A stretch of DNA of 7,011 nucleotides from positions 1 to 7,011 of the forward strand of contig PXAQ01000269.1 of assembly GCA_003567095.1 (NCBI GenBank), read 5' to 3'. The DNA comes from Phycisphaerae bacterium. GTDB lineage: Bacteria > Planctomycetota > Phycisphaerae > Sedimentisphaerales > Anaerohalosphaeraceae. Positions 4,711-7,011 of this stretch are shown one piece after another (positions within the stretch are counted from its first letter, which is position 1; every line of letters starts with the position of its first letter). A program made the position numbers and the translations under genes. A model generated the notes under the pieces. It was not told the DNA's origin and made no database searches. It was given only the letters and a program-made list of their open reading frames with translations.

Positions 4711-6510
4711 ATGAGTACTGAGCATATCCGTAATTTTTCGATTGTGGCGCATATTGATCATGGCAAGAGTACGCTGGCTGACCGGCTGCTGGAGTTGACC
4801 GGTGCGGTCAGCGATCGGGATCGGCGTGAGCAGTTTCTGGACGAGATGGATCTTGAACGTGAGCGCGGGATTACGATCAAGGCCTCTGCGGTGACGATGC
4901 CGTATGTGTATCAGGGGCGGACGTTTATGCTGAATCTGATCGATACGCCGGGGCATGTGGATTTTCATTATGAGGTTTCGCGTGCGCTGGCGGCGTGTGA
5001 GGGGGCGCTGCTGGTGGTCGATGCCAGTCAGGGGGTCGAGGCGCAGACGGTGGCCAACGCGTATCTGGCGGTGGACAGCGGCTGTGAGATTATCGGGGTG
5101 GTCAATAAGATTGATCTGCCGGCGGCGCGGCCGGAGGGTGTGATCGAGGAGATCGGGCATGTGCTGGGGCTGGGGGCCGATGCGTGCTATCCGATCAGTG
5201 CCAAGACGGGCCAGGGGGTCGAGGCATTATTGGAGGCGATTGTGACGCAACTGCCGCCGCCGGAGGATCATAGCGACCGGCCGACGGCGGCACTGGTGTT
5301 TGACAGCCACGCCGATACGTATCGGGGGGGGATCTGTTATGTGCGGGTGTTTGAGGGGACGCTGGCGGCGCGGCAGAAGATTCGGCTGATGCGCAGCGGG
5401 CGGACGTACACGATCAGCGAGCTGGGCAAGTTTTGTCCGCAGATGACGCCGGTTCAGACGCTGGGCGCCGGGGAGGTGGGGTATGTGATCGCCAATATTC
5501 GCCAGCTGTCGGATGTGACGATCGGGGAGACGATCACCGATGACGCGGCGCCGGCCGAGAAGCCGCTGAGCGGGTATAAGCCGCCGGTGCAGATGGTGTT
5601 TTCGGATTTTTATCCCGGGGGGACGACGGACTATCCGCGGTTGCGAGCGGCGTTTGAGAAGCTGGCGCTGAACGATGCGAGCTTTACGTTTGTGCCGCAG
5701 AATTCGCCGGCGCTGGGGTTTGGGTTTCGGTGCGGGTTTCTGGGGCTTTTGCATATGGAAATTATCCAGGAGCGGCTGGAGCGGGAAAGCGAGATTGATG
5801 TGGTGCAGACGGCGCCGACGGTCAGCTATGAGGTGGCGCTGACCGACGGGGAGGTGATGCGGATTGACTCGCCCAGCGCGCTGCCGGATCGGCAGAAGAT
5901 TGCCGAGATACGCGAGCCGATTGTGCGGCTGGAGATTATTACCACGGCCGAGAGCATCGGGGGGATTATGAAGCTGGCCGAGGAGCGGCGGTGCACGATG
6001 ATCAAGACCGAGTATATCAGTACGACGCGGGTGCTGCTGGAGTATCGGGCGCCGCTGGCGGAGATTGTGTACGATTTTTACGATCAGCTTAAGAGTATCA
6101 GCAGCGGGTACGCGACGATGGATTATGAATTGCTGGGCTTTGAGGCGGATAACCTGGTGAAGATTGATTTTCTGGTGAACAAGGTGCCGGTTGATGCGCT
6201 GAGCTTGATTGTGCATCGCAGCAAGGCCGAGCAACGGGGCCGGCGGCTGATTATCAAGCTGCGCAAGGCGATTCCGCGGCATCAGTTTGAGATTCCGCTG
6301 CAGGTGGCGATCGGCGGCAAGATTATCGCGCGGGAGACGATTAAGGCGTTTCGCAAGGATGTGACGGCCAAGCTGTACGGCGGGGATGTGACGCGGAAAC
6401 AGAAGCTGCTGAAAAAGCAGAAGGCAGGCAAGCAGCGGATGAAGAATATCGGGCGCGTGAATATCCCGCAGGAGGCGTTTATGTCCATTCTGGACACCGG
6501 GGCAGACTGA
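4711..6510 (+). CDS. lepA: Elongation factor 4 (ribosome-associated GTPase LepA)
   Basis: A 599-residue translational GTPase, the usual length for LepA/EF4, which binds the ribosome and is known to affect back-translocation, initiation and ribosome assembly under stress. All five GTPase motifs are present: G1 AHIDHGKST (13-21), G2 ERGITIKA (51-58) with its Thr, G3 DTPGH (78-82), G4 NKID (132-135) and G5 SAKTG (163-167). His82 is the expected catalytic histidine. Beta-barrel domain II spans about 190-280. Domain III and the V-like region cover about 290-480 (QNSPALGFGFRCGFLGLLHME at 330-350 is characteristic). The LepA-specific C-terminal domain ends in the typical basic VTAKLYGGDVTRKQKLLKKQ stretch (551-570). 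The sequence after the G3 motif reads DFHYEVSRAL where DFSYEVSRSL is commoner. ATG 4711 is chosen because it matches the family N-terminus and follows the promoter; its ribosome binding site is weak (ATAGG, 4703-4707). Codons favour GGG and GCG far more than the genes upstream. It ends with tandem stops TGA TAG. Confidence 0.97.
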   Translation: MSTEHIRNFSIVAHIDHGKSTLADRLLELTGAVSDRDRREQFLDEMDLERERGITIKASAVTMPYVYQGRTFMLNLIDTPGHVDFHYEVSRALAACEGALLVVDASQGVEAQTVANAYLAVDSGCEIIGVVNKIDLPAARPEGVIEEIGHVLGLGADACYPISAKTGQGVEALLEAIVTQLPPPEDHSDRPTAALVFDSHADTYRGGICYVRVFEGTLAARQKIRLMRSGRTYTISELGKFCPQMTPVQTLGAGEVGYVIANIRQLSDVTIGETITDDAAPAEKPLSGYKPPVQMVFSDFYPGGTTDYPRLRAAFEKLALNDASFTFVPQNSPALGFGFRCGFLGLLHMEIIQERLERESEIDVVQTAPTVSYEVALTDGEVMRIDSPSALPDRQKIAEIREPIVRLEIITTAESIGGIMKLAEERRCTMIKTEYISTTRVLLEYRAPLAEIVYDFYDQLKSISSGYATMDYELLGFEADNLVKIDFLVNKVPVDALSLIVHRSKAEQRGRRLIIKLRKAIPRHQFEIPLQVAIGGKIIARETIKAFRKDVTAKLYGGDVTRKQKLLKKQKAGKQRMKNIGRVNIPQEAFMSILDTGAD

Positions 6511-6521
6511 TAGCGGCGCGG

Positions 6522-7011
6522 TCAGCGCAATTTTAAGGTGGCCAGCGCGACAACGGCGCAGGCGATGGACAGCAGCCAGAAGCGCACGACGACCTGGGGC
6601 TCGGACCAGCCGGCCAGGTGGAAGTGGTGGTGGATCGGGGCGCAGCGGAAGATGCGCTTGCCGCCGGAGTATTTGAAGTAGCCCACCTGAAGGACGACGC
6701 TGAACAATTCCATCATAAAGACCCCGCCGATGACAAACAGCAGCAGTTCGTTACGGGTGACGATCGCGCCGTAGCCCATGGCCGCACCCAGCGGCAGCGA
6801 GCCGACATCACCCATGAAGACCTGGGCCGGGTGGCAGTTGTACCACAGAAAGCCGAAGATCGCGCCGGTAATGGCGGCGAAAAAGACGCACAGCTCGCCG
6901 GATTCGGGGATGTGCGGCAGCAGCAGGTAGCTGGCCCAGGTGACCTGGTGGGCGCGGGACATAAATTCGGAGGCGATGTAGCACAGCACGACCAGGACGA
7001 TGGACATAATG
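6522..7011 (-). CDS. mraY: Phospho-N-acetylmuramoyl-pentapeptide transferase MraY, C-terminal part
   Basis: The 3' part of mraY; the frame is still open at the right edge, so about 200 N-terminal residues lie outside the window. MraY is the polytopic inner-membrane enzyme that moves phospho-MurNAc-pentapeptide from UDP onto undecaprenyl phosphate to make lipid I. Counting from the first Met in view (codon at 7007-7005), the signature [18 protein letters not shown] is at 57-74, with the catalytic-site Asp at 67 (equivalent to E. coli Asp267). The triple-histidine motif [11 protein letters not shown] is at 124-134 (E. coli His324-326). [20 protein letters not shown] forms the last membrane segment and ends exactly where E. 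coli MraY does. Several hydrophobic segments separate these motifs. Its stop codon is 11 bases from that of lepA, so the two genes converge. Its neighbours in the mur/fts cluster, if any, would lie to the right. Confidence 0.96.
   Translation of the reverse strand, partial: IMSIVLVVLCYIASEFMSRAHQVTWASYLLLPHIPESGELCVFFAAITGAIFGFLWYNCHPAQVFMGDVGSLPLGAAMGYGAIVTRNELLLFVIGGVFMMELFSVVLQVGYFKYSGGKRIFRCAPIHHHFHLAGWSEPQVVVRFWLLSIACAVVALATLKLR

Noticed and set aside
4465..5160. Open frame of 231 codons on the - strand spanning the intergenic region and the start of lepA
   Set aside because: It crosses the lepA promoter and GTPase domain, is rich in Arg/His/Pro, and has no family resemblance.
5227..6282. 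Long open frame of 351 codons on the - strand opposite lepA
   Set aside because: Its translation is full of Arg, His, Pro and Gln with no recognisable fold. It is open only because the G-rich lepA codons rarely give stops on the opposite strand, and lepA itself is certain.

Overview
This is a roughly 58-60% G+C (estimated by eye) bacterial chromosomal window. It carries five complete genes on the + strand and one incomplete gene entering from the right on the - strand. I think a planctomycete, probably of the Phycisphaerae, is the best guess. The reasons are an isolated type II secretion F-domain protein with no gspE/pilin neighbours, a large coiled-coil lipoprotein of no recognised family, and short palindromic GTAGCACGG...CCGTGCTAC repeats between genes. 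This is an impression from style, not a proof. A Gram-negative cell plan and a peptidoglycan pathway are supported by the lipobox protein and by MraY.

Layout. Bases 1-317 hold no gene. They contain a likely leftward promoter near the left edge, a palindromic repeat with two competing hairpins, and a strong rightward promoter (TTGACA-18-TACGAT). That promoter feeds a lipoprotein gene (318-2057) rich in coiled coil. A 104-base gap follows, filled mostly by a two-hairpin repeat. Next comes a compact set of three same-strand genes with 37- and 40-base gaps: an EIIA protein of the PTS fructose/nitrogen type with an extra C-terminal ferredoxin-like (P-II-like) domain (2162-2974), a shortened GspF/PilC-like membrane protein (3012-3974) and a YjbQ/UPF0047 thiamine-phosphate-synthase-like enzyme (4015-4434). 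A 276-base gap holds a decayed copy of the repeat and a promoter with a perfect TATAAT. That promoter drives lepA (elongation factor 4, 4711-6510), which ends tail to tail, 11 bases from the stop codon of mraY (6522 to beyond 7011, - strand).

How the parts may work together. The lipoprotein, EIIA, F-domain and YjbQ genes could be one transcription unit, because only one clear promoter is visible before 4644. Their joint function is not evident from sequence, and I do not claim a pathway. lepA and mraY are housekeeping genes (translation and the first membrane step of peptidoglycan synthesis) that appear to be separate units. The points most worth a second look are the EIIA/P-II-like fusion, the family of palindromic repeats with a compensatory base change, and an abrupt rise in G over C on the + strand from about 4560 to the end that ignores gene direction. 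I found no CRISPR, tRNA, rRNA, insertion sequence or defence system, and no convincing sign of a wholly new system.
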